Assembly: GCA_011526105.1 (NCBI GenBank)
Contig: WYAZ01000137.1
Span: 46,852 to 110,851, forward strand
Source: Deltaproteobacteria bacterium
Lineage (GTDB): Bacteria; Myxococcota; Kuafuiibacteriia; Kuafuiibacteriales; Kuafuiibacteriaceae
DNA length: 64,000 nucleotides
Reading direction: 5' to 3'
Shown here in pieces: positions 39,103 through 47,185 of the stretch. A model generated the notes under the pieces. That model worked only from the letters and a program-made list of their open reading frames with translations. It searched no databases and had not been told where the DNA came from. Positions within the stretch are counted from its first letter, which is position 1, and every line of letters starts with the position of its first letter. Made by a program: the position numbers and the translations under genes.

Positions 39103-41394
39103 TTAGCCCTCTGGCGACAGAACGACCTCGCAACGGCTACCGCGCTCGACGGCGCGGCCCGCTGCGGGTTTCTGCCGGACGACGCGACCACTCCCCGCGA
39201 GCACGAGGTCGCAGCCAACGTCGGCGGAACGATTTATCACTTCGTGGAGCGGAAGACCCGCGAAGTTAGGCATTGTGGGGGCCGAACGCCCGGAGCTCGC
39301 GGGCTGAGGCTCGGGATCCGCGTCCGCATCCAGGACCCCAGTCGCCCAGGCGGTCGGCGCGGTCGGTTCCTCTCGCGGCTCTCCGAGCAGCGCCCGGGCG
39401 CGCGGTGAGAGCGTGCCCACGGCTAGTAAACCCTGAACGGGGCTCGAAGGTGCCGCCCCCTCGGGACTCGGCAGAGGCGGAAGTCGAGCGCTCGCCAGGA
39501 AGGCGGCCCGACTGGCCTCGTCCTCGGGGTGGATCTCGAGCGCGGCGAGCGCCTGGCTGGCGATCCGCTGAAAGGCGGGCGCGGCCACCGAGCCGCCGTA
39601 GATCGACTTCCTCGGCTCATCGATCAGCACGAGCACGAGCAGCTCCGGCTTCTCGGCTGGCACGAAGCCGACGAATGAGGCGACGTAGAGGCTGCGGCTG
39701 TACGCGCGCGTCACCGGATCAACCTTCTGGGCCGTCCCCGTCTTGCCTGCGACCTCGAAGCCCAAAATCGCGGCCGACTTGGCAGTACCGCCGTCCTTGG
39801 TCACTTCGGTCAGCATTCGGCCGAGCGTCATTGCGGTCTTCTCCGAGAGCACGCGGCGCGGCGCGGTGCGCGGCGTGGGCGTCGTGACACCCGCTTTGTC
39901 GACGGTCCCCGAGACGAGGCGAAGTGGCGTGAGTTCCCCGCGGTTGGCGATGATGCTCGCCGCCTGCGCGATCTGAATTGGAGTCACTGACAAGCCCTGT
40001 CCAAAGGCAACGTTGGCGAGTGTGATGTCCTTCCACTCGGAGGCGGGTCGCAGGAGCCCGTTGAGCTCGCCGGGCAGCTCGATGCCCGTTCGGCCGCCAA
40101 ACCCAAAAGCGAGCAACCACGAATAGAGCCGCTCTCGGCCAAGCTGCATCCCGATCTTCGCCGAGCAGATGTTCGAAGAGACCTTCAAAACATCGGCGAC
40201 GGTCAGGACGCCGAACTTGTGGTCCGAGTCTCGAATGGTCCGGCCACCGACTCTGAAGCTGCCATCCTCGCAGTCGACCCTGGTCGTCGGAGTGACCAGG
40301 CCTTCTTCGATCGCCGCCGCGATGGTCACCATCTTGAGCGTGGACCCCGGCTCGTACACCGCATTGACCGCTCGGTTGAGCCGATCGGAGACCGCGCCCT
40401 CCCCCAAGCTGTTGGGATTGAAGCTGGGGTAGCTGGCGAGGGCCAAGACCTCACCCGACCGCGGCTGGACGACGATCGCGACGCCGGCCTGACCGTTCGC
40501 CTCCTCGACCGCCTTCGCCAGCTCGAGCTCTGTCGCGTGCTGAATCTGTCGGTCGATCGTGAGCAGCACGTCGTGTCCTTCGAGCGCGGCTTGAGGGACG
40601 AAGCCCTCGCGGTACACGCGCTTTCCTAGAGCGTCTCGCAGACCCGGCACCTCATAGGTCTGACCTCGGAGCGTCTCTTCGAAGGCTCGCTCGATGCCAG
40701 AGCGGCCCTCCCCGTCCAGCGACGTGAAGCCGAGCACGTGTGCGGCGAGCTCGCGGTTCGCGTAGAACCGACGCGGCTCGGGCTGGATCCCGATGCCGGG
40801 CAACCCGAGCGCCTCCACTCGTTGCGCGACGCTGGGATCCACTCGACGTTTCAGAAACGTGAAGTAGCGCTGGCCCTCGAGCTTCTTTTTGAGCGCCGCG
40901 GGGCTACGTCCGAGGATGGGCGCAAGCGCACGCGCGGTCCCTTCGGGGTCGGTGATGCGATTCGGCTCGGCGTAGATGGAGTCTACGTCCACCGAGATCG
41001 CGAGCTCGGCGCCGTGACGGTCCTTGATGATGCCGCGCTTCGCCACGACCTGCTTCTTCGTGAGCGCTTGCCGTTCGGCGTGCTCACGGTACTCGTCTAC
41101 GTTCGTCACCTGAAGTTCAAACGCGCGCCAGAGAACGAGCAGAGTCCCGAGCGAGAACGCCGCCGCAACGACGAACCCGCGCCGTCGCGCCCGCCGCCGT
41201 ACATCGTTGAAATCGAGCGGTCCGTTCTCGGGGCGGCGCGGCGGCCGAGAAGGATGCACGCGGAGGCGTGTGCTGGAAGGGGTATCGAGGGCGCGGCTGT
41301 TCCGCTTCCGACCGACCCCCGACTCGCCGTACTCGCCCGAGAGCCGAGAACCACGGGCCGCCTTTCGAGCGCGAGGATGCCGCACCTGCTTCAT
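39103..41394 (-). CDS. ftsI: Peptidoglycan transpeptidase FtsI (PBP3) with PASTA domain
   Basis: FtsI crosslinks septal peptidoglycan, partnering with FtsW. The protein has 763 residues, longer than E. coli FtsI (588). Residues 1-~72 are a basic cytoplasmic tail. One membrane helix follows (~73-93, GFVVAAAFSLGTLLVLWRAF). The dimerisation domain precedes the transpeptidase, with the motifs STLK (active-site Ser), SSN and KTGTA. After an Ala/Pro-rich linker a single PASTA domain ends it (about 700-763, MPNFAGLPLHEVINRSADVG). PASTA on FtsI is known mainly outside gamma-proteobacteria. The ATG overlaps the ftsL stop (ATGA). Confidence 0.96.
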   Translation of the reverse strand: MKQVRHPRARKAARGSRLSGEYGESGVGRKRNSRALDTPSSTRLRVHPSRPPRRPENGPLDFNDVRRRARRRGFVVAAAFSLGTLLVLWRAFELQVTNVDEYREHAERQALTKKQVVAKRGIIKDRHGAELAISVDVDSIYAEPNRITDPEGTARALAPILGRSPAALKKKLEGQRYFTFLKRRVDPSVAQRVEALGLPGIGIQPEPRRFYANRELAAHVLGFTSLDGEGRSGIERAFEETLRGQTYEVPGLRDALGKRVYREGFVPQAALEGHDVLLTIDRQIQHATELELAKAVEEANGQAGVAIVVQPRSGEVLALASYPSFNPNSLGEGAVSDRLNRAVNAVYEPGSTLKMVTIAAAIEEGLVTPTTRVDCEDGSFRVGGRTIRDSDHKFGVLTVADVLKVSSNICSAKIGMQLGRERLYSWLLAFGFGGRTGIELPGELNGLLRPASEWKDITLANVAFGQGLSVTPIQIAQAASIIANRGELTPLRLVSGTVDKAGVTTPTPRTAPRRVLSEKTAMTLGRMLTEVTKDGGTAKSAAILGFEVAGKTGTAQKVDPVTRAYSRSLYVASFVGFVPAEKPELLVLVLIDEPRKSIYGGSVAAPAFQRIASQALAALEIHPEDEASRAAFLASARLPPLPSPEGAAPSSPVQGLLAVGTLSPRARALLGEPREEPTAPTAWATGVLDADADPEPQPASSGRSAPTMPNFAGLPLHEVINRSADVGCDLVLAGSGRVVRQKPAAGRAVERGSRCEVVLSPEG

Positions 41395-41801
41395 GGGCTC
41401 TCGACTCCGCGGGCCAGGGGGGCCGAGGCTGATACGTCGCCCGGCGACGCTTCGCGTTGAACGATCGAATCGAGGCGGATGATCTGCTCCGGACGTGGGG
41501 GCACGAGCCGACGACCCTGCACCGCGATCTCCTGGAGCCGTGCCGGCGCCTTGAGCGCAGCGGACTCAATCCGGAGTCCGCGGTTCTCTTCGAGCAGTCG
41601 GTGATGGTCATCGCTCGCGCGGGAGATCTCGTAGCCCAGCCGAACGGTCACCACGCGCGTCCAGACGAAGAACAGCCCAGCCAACACGATCGGGATGGCG
41701 AGCATCACCGCGGTGAGGACGGGCGCGAGATCGCTGGCCGCCTCGTGGACGACCTTCTTGGCGCGCTGCGCTGCCGGCCGGCCTCTGCGTGTGGCGTTCA
41801 T
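41391..41801 (-). CDS. ftsL: Cell division protein FtsL
   Basis: FtsL is a bitopic divisome protein that with FtsB and FtsQ activates FtsWI. The protein has 136 residues: a cytoplasmic tail (1-~28), a membrane helix (LAPVLTAVMLAIPIVLAGLF), a coiled coil (SDDHHRLLEENRGLRIESAAL) and a short tail rich in Pro and Ala. The identification rests on size, topology, coiled coil and position between rsmH and ftsI, as sequence similarity in this family is weak. Overlaps rsmH and ftsI by ATGA. Confidence 0.85.
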   Translation of the reverse strand: MNATRRGRPAAQRAKKVVHEAASDLAPVLTAVMLAIPIVLAGLFFVWTRVVTVRLGYEISRASDDHHRLLEENRGLRIESAALKAPARLQEIAVQGRRLVPPRPEQIIRLDSIVQREASPGDVSASAPLARGVESP

Positions 41802-42763
41802 GCGTGAGCCTCCACCAGGACCCTGGTCGCAACTCGCAGCTTCGCACTTCGCGAACGTGGGTTCCGCGCCAGCTCGGCCTCACTCGGCAGGATCGGCTTT
41901 CGATTCACCGCCGCGAGAGGCGTACGTCGAATCGCAGGCTCTACGGGAAGACCGCGAGGCAGCGACGGACCCGCTTCGTCGCGAAACGCGTGCTTCACCA
42001 ACCGATCCTCGAGGCTGTGAAACGTGATCACCGCGGCGCGACCGCCGACCAGGAGCACCGCGCTCATTTGTTCGAGCAACGCTTCGAGTTCTTCCATCTC
42101 TCGGTTCGTGGCGATGCGGAGCGCTTGAAAGACCTTGGTCGCTGGGTGGTGCGCGCGGTTTCGGTCGCGCCGCGCGGCGGATCGTTCGACGACTCGCTTC
42201 AGATCGAAGGTCGTCACGAGCTTGCCCTCCTCGCGGGCGGCGAGGATGGCCCGCGCCATACGCTTGGGCTCGGACACTTCGCCATAGTCGCGCAGCACCC
42301 GCGCCAGCTCGAACTCATCGATCTCGGCGAGAAGCTCGGAGAGCGGAGCGCCCACCGAAGGGCCCATGCGCATGTCGAGGGGGCCGTCGCTCTGAAACGA
42401 GAAGCCGCGCTCCCCGCGATCGAGCTGCATGGAGGAGATCCCGAGATCCGCGATCACGCCGTTCGCGGGTCGATGCCGTGTCTGTTCGGCGATGCGCTCG
42501 AGCTCCGAGAACGATCCCTCGACCGCGGTGAAGCGAGGACCAAAACGTTCGAGCCTCGTCTTGGCGCGAGCGAGCGCCTCCGGGTCTCGGTCGATGCCCA
42601 GCAGTCGCCCATCCGGCTTGGAGGCCTCGAGGAGGCTCTCCGCGTGTCCGCCGAGACCGAGCGTTGCGTCGATGTACGTACCCCCCGGCGCCGGGAGGAG
42701 CGATGCCGTGCTCTCCTGAAGCAGGACGGTCGCGTGCAGATCTCGAGGCTCGATCGGCTGCAT
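41798..42763 (-). CDS. rsmH: 16S rRNA (cytosine1402-N4)-methyltransferase RsmH (MraW)
   Basis: RsmH methylates N4 of C1402 in 16S rRNA using S-adenosylmethionine. The protein has 321 residues. Signature segments are YIDATLGLGGHAESLLEASK, GIDRDPEALARAKTRL, VIADLGISSMQLDRGERGFS, PLDMRMG and ITFHSLEDRLVKHAF. The gene follows mraZ by two bases (TGA AG ATG). It is the usual second gene of the dcw cluster. Confidence 0.97.
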   Translation of the reverse strand: MQPIEPRDLHATVLLQESTASLLPAPGGTYIDATLGLGGHAESLLEASKPDGRLLGIDRDPEALARAKTRLERFGPRFTAVEGSFSELERIAEQTRHRPANGVIADLGISSMQLDRGERGFSFQSDGPLDMRMGPSVGAPLSELLAEIDEFELARVLRDYGEVSEPKRMARAILAAREEGKLVTTFDLKRVVERSAARRDRNRAHHPATKVFQALRIATNREMEELEALLEQMSAVLLVGGRAAVITFHSLEDRLVKHAFRDEAGPSLPRGLPVEPAIRRTPLAAVNRKPILPSEAELARNPRSRSAKLRVATRVLVEAHA

Positions 42764-42765
42764 CT

Positions 42766-43230
42766 TCAGATCCCCAACTCCGCGAGCTTCTCGAGGACGT
42801 CCTTGAAGTCGCCGGTCGCGAAGCGCTCACGCGCTGCCTCGACGTGTTGCTCGTAGCGGCTCTCGGACCACAGCTCGAGAAAGCGGGCATGGCCCGACCA
42901 GATGCACTCGCGTTCAATCGCCGCGTCTCGCCGGAGATCCGGAGGGCACAAGAGACGCCCTTGCTTGTCGAGCGAGAGTTCGTGCGCGGTGCCCACGTAG
43001 AGGCGGCGCAGCGCGGTCACCTTTGGATCGACCTGCGACAGCTTGGCCAAACGCTCTTCGAAGGCTTCCCACTCTTCGAGTGGATAGATGACGAGACACG
43101 GATCGGTGAGGTGCCTGGTGATGACGAGGCGGTCGTCGGCGTAGCGCTTCTGAAGCACTTCGCGAAATCGAGACGGAAGAGCGATCCGCCCCTTCGCATC
43201 CACCGAGTGTTCGTACCGTCCGCGGAACAT
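42766..43230 (-). CDS. mraZ: Transcriptional regulator MraZ
   Basis: MraZ represses the dcw cluster and binds TGG-type direct repeats at its promoter. The protein has 154 residues with two SpoVT-AbrB-like halves: MFRGRYEHSVDAKGRIALPSR and the later YVGTAHELSLDKQGRLLCP. The DxKGR motif is present as DAKGR and DKQGR. Start ATG at 43230; an AGG lies only 2 nt upstream, so initiation may be weak. Its own promoter with three TGG boxes lies just upstream. Confidence 0.97.
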   Translation of the reverse strand: MFRGRYEHSVDAKGRIALPSRFREVLQKRYADDRLVITRHLTDPCLVIYPLEEWEAFEERLAKLSQVDPKVTALRRLYVGTAHELSLDKQGRLLCPPDLRRDAAIERECIWSGHARFLELWSESRYEQHVEAARERFATGDFKDVLEKLAELGI

Positions 43231-43269
43231 GGCCTAAGCTGGGAGACTTTGGATCGTTTTGGTCTTAAT

Positions 43270-43296
43270 CACCACGATGATCCACTTCTCCCCACC
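43270..43296 (-). promoter_or_regulatory. MraZ-type operator: three TGG boxes at 10-bp spacing
   Basis: On the minus strand the trinucleotide TGG recurs three times with a period of exactly 10 bp (complement CCA at 43292, 43282 and 43272): TGGGG, TGGAT, TGGTG, with 5-nt spacers AGAAG and CATCG. Known MraZ operators are three or more TGGG(N) boxes separated by 5 nt. The boxes begin at the predicted transcription start, a place that would block initiation or escape. Confidence 0.7.
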
Positions 43297-43302
43297 GAAA
43301 GG

Positions 43303-43331
43303 ACGCTAGGGCCGAGCTGAAAGCCTGTCAA
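43303..43331 (-). promoter_or_regulatory. Promoter of the dcw cluster (mraZ promoter)
   Basis: On the minus strand a perfect TTGACA (43331-43326) is followed after 17 bp by TAGCGT (43308-43303). The predicted start is near 43296, about 66 bases before the mraZ ATG, and the TGG boxes follow directly. Confidence 0.6.
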
Positions 43332-43384
43332 GACAACGCCTGGAAAATCCCACGCGAGTCCGCGTGCTTAGGGGTACGACACGC

Positions 43385-43413
43385 TTGCTCATGCACATCT
43401 GTACCGGTAGGTT
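43385..43413 (+). promoter_or_regulatory. Candidate promoter for the 43422 gene
   Basis: TTGCTC (43385-43390) and TAGGTT (43408-43413) are spaced 17 bp apart; TAGGTT ends 8 nt before the ATG at 43422. Each box matches three of six consensus bases. The divergent dcw promoter lies 54 bp away. Confidence 0.3.
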
Positions 43414-43421
43414 GATGGGCG

Positions 43422-43700
43422 ATGGCCCGCGGAGAGAGAAGCGAGAAGAAGCCAAAGCCCAAGGGCAAGGACCCGCTCGAAGAAGCGATTTCGGTCTTTG
43501 CGCGAGGGGACTACGCGCGAGCCGCGCCGATGCTCGAGCGCGCGAGCCACGATCCCGAGCTGTCCGAGGGCGCCAAGAGCCAGGCCCAAGCGCTGCACGC
43601 GGCCACGCGGGTCGAGCGGGGAGCGCTCTACGTGGGGCTCGCCTCCCTCGCGCTCGTCATCATCGTCATCACCGCCACCGCGCTCACGCAGCCGGGCTGA
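43422..43700 (+). CDS. Small C-terminally anchored TPR-like protein
   Basis: The protein has 92 residues. A Lys/Arg-rich start (about 1-17) is followed by a TPR-like pair of helices (EEAISVFARGDYARAAPMLE, then HDPELSEGAKSQAQALHAA) and one membrane helix at the end (YVGLASLALVIIVITATAL). It is too short for a specific family call. Divergent from mraZ and 63 bp upstream of prkA, on the same strand as prkA. Its base composition fits its neighbours. The helix-tail design suggests a membrane-bound partner protein. Confidence 0.75.
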   Translation: MARGERSEKKPKPKGKDPLEEAISVFARGDYARAAPMLERASHDPELSEGAKSQAQALHAATRVERGALYVGLASLALVIIVITATALTQPG

Positions 43701-43763
43701 GCGCGCCCCTCACCTCCGGCCCTGGGCTGTCCCGAGGCGGGCCAAACTGCTAGAGACAAACCT

Positions 43764-46013
43764 GTGAGCAGCTTGGACGCGAAGGCCATCCTCTCGGCCT
43801 TGTCGGCGGAGGTCGAAAAGACCTTCTCGGATGATCTCACCGTTCTGACCTACGGCGAGTGGCTCGAGCTCGTCCTGAGCGAACCCGTTCGAAATCTGAG
43901 GAGCGCAGCTCAGTACATCCGAGACGTCTTCGATCACTTCGGCGTCGAGACCCGCGACCTTCCACAGGGACCCGTGAAGCGCTTTCGGCTCTTCGACGCT
44001 CCGTGGTCCGATGGTGACGGACGCGTGGCCGGCCAAGAGCAGGTTCAGCAGGAGATCTACAGGCTCATCTCCAACTTCGTACGCGACGCTCGGATCTCCC
44101 GACTCATCCTCCTGCACGGCCCCAATGGCTCCGCCAAGAGCACCCTCATCCGCTGCATTCAGAGCGCGATGGAGCACTACTCCACGAAGGCCGAAGGCGC
44201 GCTCTACAGCTACTCTTGGGTGTTTCCGACCGAGAAGCTGGCCAAGGGGGGCCTTGGTTTTGGCAGCGAGCGCAGCAAGAAAGCCGGCCCCCAGGACAGC
44301 TACGCCCGGCTCGGCGCGGAGGACATCGACGCGCGTCTCCCCTGCGAACTCCGCGACCACCCGATCTTCTTCATCCCCAGAGAACAGCGCCTTGCGCTCA
44401 TCGAGGAGCTTCGCGCCGCCAAGCGACTCCCGGAAGACTTCGTGGTCTCGCGCTACATCCTCGAAGGGGACCTCTCCCCCCGCGATCGAGCCATCTACGA
44501 CGCCCTGCTCGTGGCCCACGACGGCAAGCATGATCAGGTCATGCGGCACGTCGAGGTCCATCGCTTCTACATCTCGGGCAAGTACGGGCGCGGCGTAGCC
44601 ACCGTCGACCCCCAAGACGCGGTCGATGCCCACGCCGAACAGCTCACCGCCGACCGATCGATCTTGAACCTGCCCCGATCTGTACAGAACGTCCCGATGC
44701 ATCACCTTTGGGGCCCGCTCATCTCTGCGAATCGCGGGAACCTGGAGTACGCCGACATCCTGAAGCGCCCCATCGAGTGGCTGAAGTACCTGCTGACGAC
44801 CTCCGAAGAAGCGACGGCCTCGCTTCCGCAGTTCAAGATCCACTTGGACGAGCTGCTCATCGCGTCCACGAACGAGGTCTACCTCGAGGCCTTCAAGAAA
44901 TCCCCGGACTGGAACAGCTTCAAGGGACGCATCGAGCTGGTTCCGGTGCCGTACTTGAGGCGGTTCACGGACGAAGTGCGGATCTACGAGACGCAGGTGC
45001 ACCCGAGGCGCGTGGAGAAACCGATGGCGCCGCACGTCGTCCAGGTCGCCGCCATGTGGGCGGTGCTGTCGCGCCTGAAGAAACCAGACAAGAGCCGGTA
45101 CTCCGGGAACCTGCGCAGCCTGGTCGACCGCCTCACCCCGCTCGAGAAGCTGAAGCTCTATGATCGGGCGGAGGTTCCCTCCTGGTGCACCACGCAGGAA
45201 GCCAAGGAGCTGCGCCGAGGCATCGGCAGCTTGCTCGACGACTACAAGAACTCCACCGAGTACGAAGGGCACAAGGGCGCCTCCGCTCGCGAGCTCCGCA
45301 CCTTGCTCCTCAACGCCGCGCATCACACCAGCTACCGCACGCTGACGCCGCTGGCGGTCTTCGAAGAGCTGCGCACTCTAGTGGAGCATCCCAGCGTCTA
45401 CGACTTCCTTCAGATCCAGAGCCAGGACGGCTTCCACGATCACGAAGGTTTCATCGACACCGTTCACGGCTGGTGGCTGGATACGCTCGATACCGAGGTC
45501 CGAAGTTCGATGGGACTCGTGGAAGAGACTCGGTACGACGACCTCTTCACCAAATACGTCATCAACGTCTCCGCGTACCTGAAGCGAGAACGCATTCACG
45601 ACAAGATGACGGGCGCCTACCAGACTCCGGACGAGGACTTCATGCGGGAGATCGAGATCGCGATCCTCCCGGACGGCGAGAAGCGGGATGACTTCCGTCG
45701 CGCGATCATCGGCCAGATCGGAGCCTGGGGCTTGGAGCACGCGGGCAAGACGCCCGAGTATCGCCGCCTGTTTCCCGCGTACGTCGAGAAGCTCGAGTCC
45801 GACTTCTACCGCGAGCGGGCAAAGGTCATCCGAAAGAACCTAGTCTCCATCTTGAAGTATCTGGGTGACGGACAGACCGAACTCGAGGAGTCTGATCTCG
45901 AGGTGAGCCGCGCCACGGTGGAAGCGATGGAGCGGCGCTACAAGTATCCGCGAGAGTGCACCGCGGAATGCGTGGCCCACCTCTTGCGGGAGCGTTACTC
46001 CGAGACCGTCTAA
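43764..46013 (+). CDS. prkA: PrkA-family serine protein kinase
   Basis: PrkA proteins have an AAA+ domain with a kinase-like C-terminal part and act in stress, stationary phase or sporulation in other bacteria. The protein has 749 residues, longer than the ~640 of B. subtilis and E. coli YeaG. The N-terminus (LTYGEWLELVLSEPVRNLRSA) and Walker A (HGPNGSAKSTLIR, residue ~117-124) are typical. The KRFRLFDAPW and HHLWGPLISANRGNLEYADI segments and ASTNEVYLEAFK are conserved. The start is GTG. Its stop TAA is immediately followed by the stop of the convergent gene (TAATCA). Confidence 0.93.
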   Translation: MSSLDAKAILSALSAEVEKTFSDDLTVLTYGEWLELVLSEPVRNLRSAAQYIRDVFDHFGVETRDLPQGPVKRFRLFDAPWSDGDGRVAGQEQVQQEIYRLISNFVRDARISRLILLHGPNGSAKSTLIRCIQSAMEHYSTKAEGALYSYSWVFPTEKLAKGGLGFGSERSKKAGPQDSYARLGAEDIDARLPCELRDHPIFFIPREQRLALIEELRAAKRLPEDFVVSRYILEGDLSPRDRAIYDALLVAHDGKHDQVMRHVEVHRFYISGKYGRGVATVDPQDAVDAHAEQLTADRSILNLPRSVQNVPMHHLWGPLISANRGNLEYADILKRPIEWLKYLLTTSEEATASLPQFKIHLDELLIASTNEVYLEAFKKSPDWNSFKGRIELVPVPYLRRFTDEVRIYETQVHPRRVEKPMAPHVVQVAAMWAVLSRLKKPDKSRYSGNLRSLVDRLTPLEKLKLYDRAEVPSWCTTQEAKELRRGIGSLLDDYKNSTEYEGHKGASARELRTLLLNAAHHTSYRTLTPLAVFEELRTLVEHPSVYDFLQIQSQDGFHDHEGFIDTVHGWWLDTLDTEVRSSMGLVEETRYDDLFTKYVINVSAYLKRERIHDKMTGAYQTPDEDFMREIEIAILPDGEKRDDFRRAIIGQIGAWGLEHAGKTPEYRRLFPAYVEKLESDFYRERAKVIRKNLVSILKYLGDGQTELEESDLEVSRATVEAMERRYKYPRECTAECVAHLLRERYSETV

Positions 46014-47147
46014 TCAGCGGTTGCCAACGCCGTCATCGTCATCGTCGTCATAGACCGGCGCTTGAACCCGACGATTGCCGTCATCGACCACAACCGGTTT
46101 CACCGCGGCCGCGTAGAGCGAGACTTCGCCCGGACGCAGGCGGTTGCCCAGATCTTCGGCGACGCTCCGCTCCTGATCTCGGGGGTTGATGCGGTTTCCG
46201 AAGTCTTCGTCCCCGGTGCGGTTCGGGCCGGGCCCGGGTCTGCGATTGCCCGCGTCTTCTCGACCCGGGCCACCGCCACCACCGCCACGACGACGACCTC
46301 CGCGGCGTCCGCCACGACCGTCGCCACGACCGTCGCCACGACCGTCGCCACGAGATTCGCCACGGCCCTCGCCGCGACCATCACCACGCGGGGCGCCGCG
46401 ACCGTCTCCACGGCCGCCGCCGCCGCCACCACCACGGCGGGATCGACCTCGGCCTCCGCCTCCGCCGCCGCGCGCCTCGCCGCCGCGGCTCCCCGCCGCC
46501 TCGCGCGCAGGGACACGGTCCGAGAACACGACCGGCCAGCAGTCACCGGTGCGAATGGCTTCGATCAGCTCCGCCTCGTTCGCGAGCACGCCACGAAACA
46601 GCGTGGCTGCAGTCCCGAGGAGCTGGTCGCCCGCGGTGGAGCTGGAACCGACGCAGGGCAGCTCGAGGTTCGTGGCCGCCTCCAGAGCGAGTTCGTTGAC
46701 GGAGGCCGCTAGGCCGCCGTTTTGCACTTCGGCCGCGCCCAGACCCGGGAGCGTGAAGATGTTGTCACCCATCGGGTTCGCAACGTTCCGGTCATAAGGT
46801 CGGAGCGCGACGGTGAGACCGCCGCGGTCGCCGACCTCATCGATGACCGCGAGCGCGTCGATGAGGCCCTTGTCGTCCGGAGCCACCCAGTCAGCGGGCA
46901 TGTTCGGCGTGGGCTCGGGCAACAGGCAGAGCAGCAGGCCGTGGTTGGTCGCGAGCTTCGCGCCGGAGAAGACCTTCAGCCCTTGCCCTTCGGCGAGACG
47001 GCGAAGCTCGTCGACGCCGGGGAACTGGCCCTCCCGGGTAACGACCATGCCGTCGAGGCCCGCGGCCTTGGCTCGGCCCACGAGCGCCGCGAGGGCGTCG
47101 GCAGAGGCGGTTTCATCGGGGAGGCGAACCTCCAAGTCCACGATCAT
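46014..47147 (-). CDS. Metal-ligand-less PHP-domain protein with RGG tail and GNR motifs
   Basis: The protein has 377 residues. Residues 1-~205 follow the PHP (histidinol-phosphatase-like) pattern: LDGMVVTREGQFPGVDELRR, ANPMGDN, and an EVQNGG strand, but the HxH, TDH, AHP and SDAH metal sites read DLEVRLP, VTRE, LRP and SSTA, so no metal can be bound as in the family. Residues ~214-293 are RGG-rich (GDGRG repeats). Residues 294-377 hold five GNR motifs (DAGNR, DFGNR, DLGNR, DDGNR, GVGNR) at 300, 317, 334, 357 and 375. RGG boxes bind RNA in other proteins. It lies just after ppk1 (34 bp) on the same strand. Role unknown; a nucleic-acid-binding protein is an inference. Confidence 0.8.
   Translation of the reverse strand: MIVDLEVRLPDETASADALAALVGRAKAAGLDGMVVTREGQFPGVDELRRLAEGQGLKVFSGAKLATNHGLLLCLLPEPTPNMPADWVAPDDKGLIDALAVIDEVGDRGGLTVALRPYDRNVANPMGDNIFTLPGLGAAEVQNGGLAASVNELALEAATNLELPCVGSSSTAGDQLLGTAATLFRGVLANEAELIEAIRTGDCWPVVFSDRVPAREAAGSRGGEARGGGGGGRGRSRRGGGGGGGRGDGRGAPRGDGRGEGRGESRGDGRGDGRGDGRGGRRGGRRRGGGGGGPGREDAGNRRPGPGPNRTGDEDFGNRINPRDQERSVAEDLGNRLRPGEVSLYAAAVKPVVVDDGNRRVQAPVYDDDDDDGVGNR
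46311..46418 (-). repeat. 12-bp tandem repeat coding for DGRG
   Basis: Three identical 12-bp units (plus-strand gccacgaccgtc) at 46311-46346 are followed by degenerate copies up to about 46418. On the coding (minus) strand each unit reads Asp-Gly-Arg-Gly. The repeat lies inside the open reading frame of the RGG protein, keeps its frame, and probably varies in length. Confidence 0.8.
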
Positions 47148-47155
47148 GAACCGGG

Positions 47156-47185
47156 CTTTTAGTCAGCCGGGTCCTCCCGAGTCAA
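47156..47185 (-). promoter_or_regulatory. Candidate promoter for the PHP/RGG gene
   Basis: On the minus strand TTGACT (47185-47180) lies 18 bp from TAAAAG (47161-47156). The -35 box covers the stop codon of ppk1, and the -10 box ends 8 nt before the ATG at 47147. This would give a transcript with almost no leader. Confidence 0.4.

Noticed and set aside
43710..45326. Minus-strand open frame opposite prkA
   Set aside because: PrkA motifs are on the plus strand; this is an antisense shadow.
46311..46418. Possible CRISPR array
   Set aside because: The repeats are 12 bp with no spacers, keep the reading frame and code for DGRG; it is a coding minisatellite.
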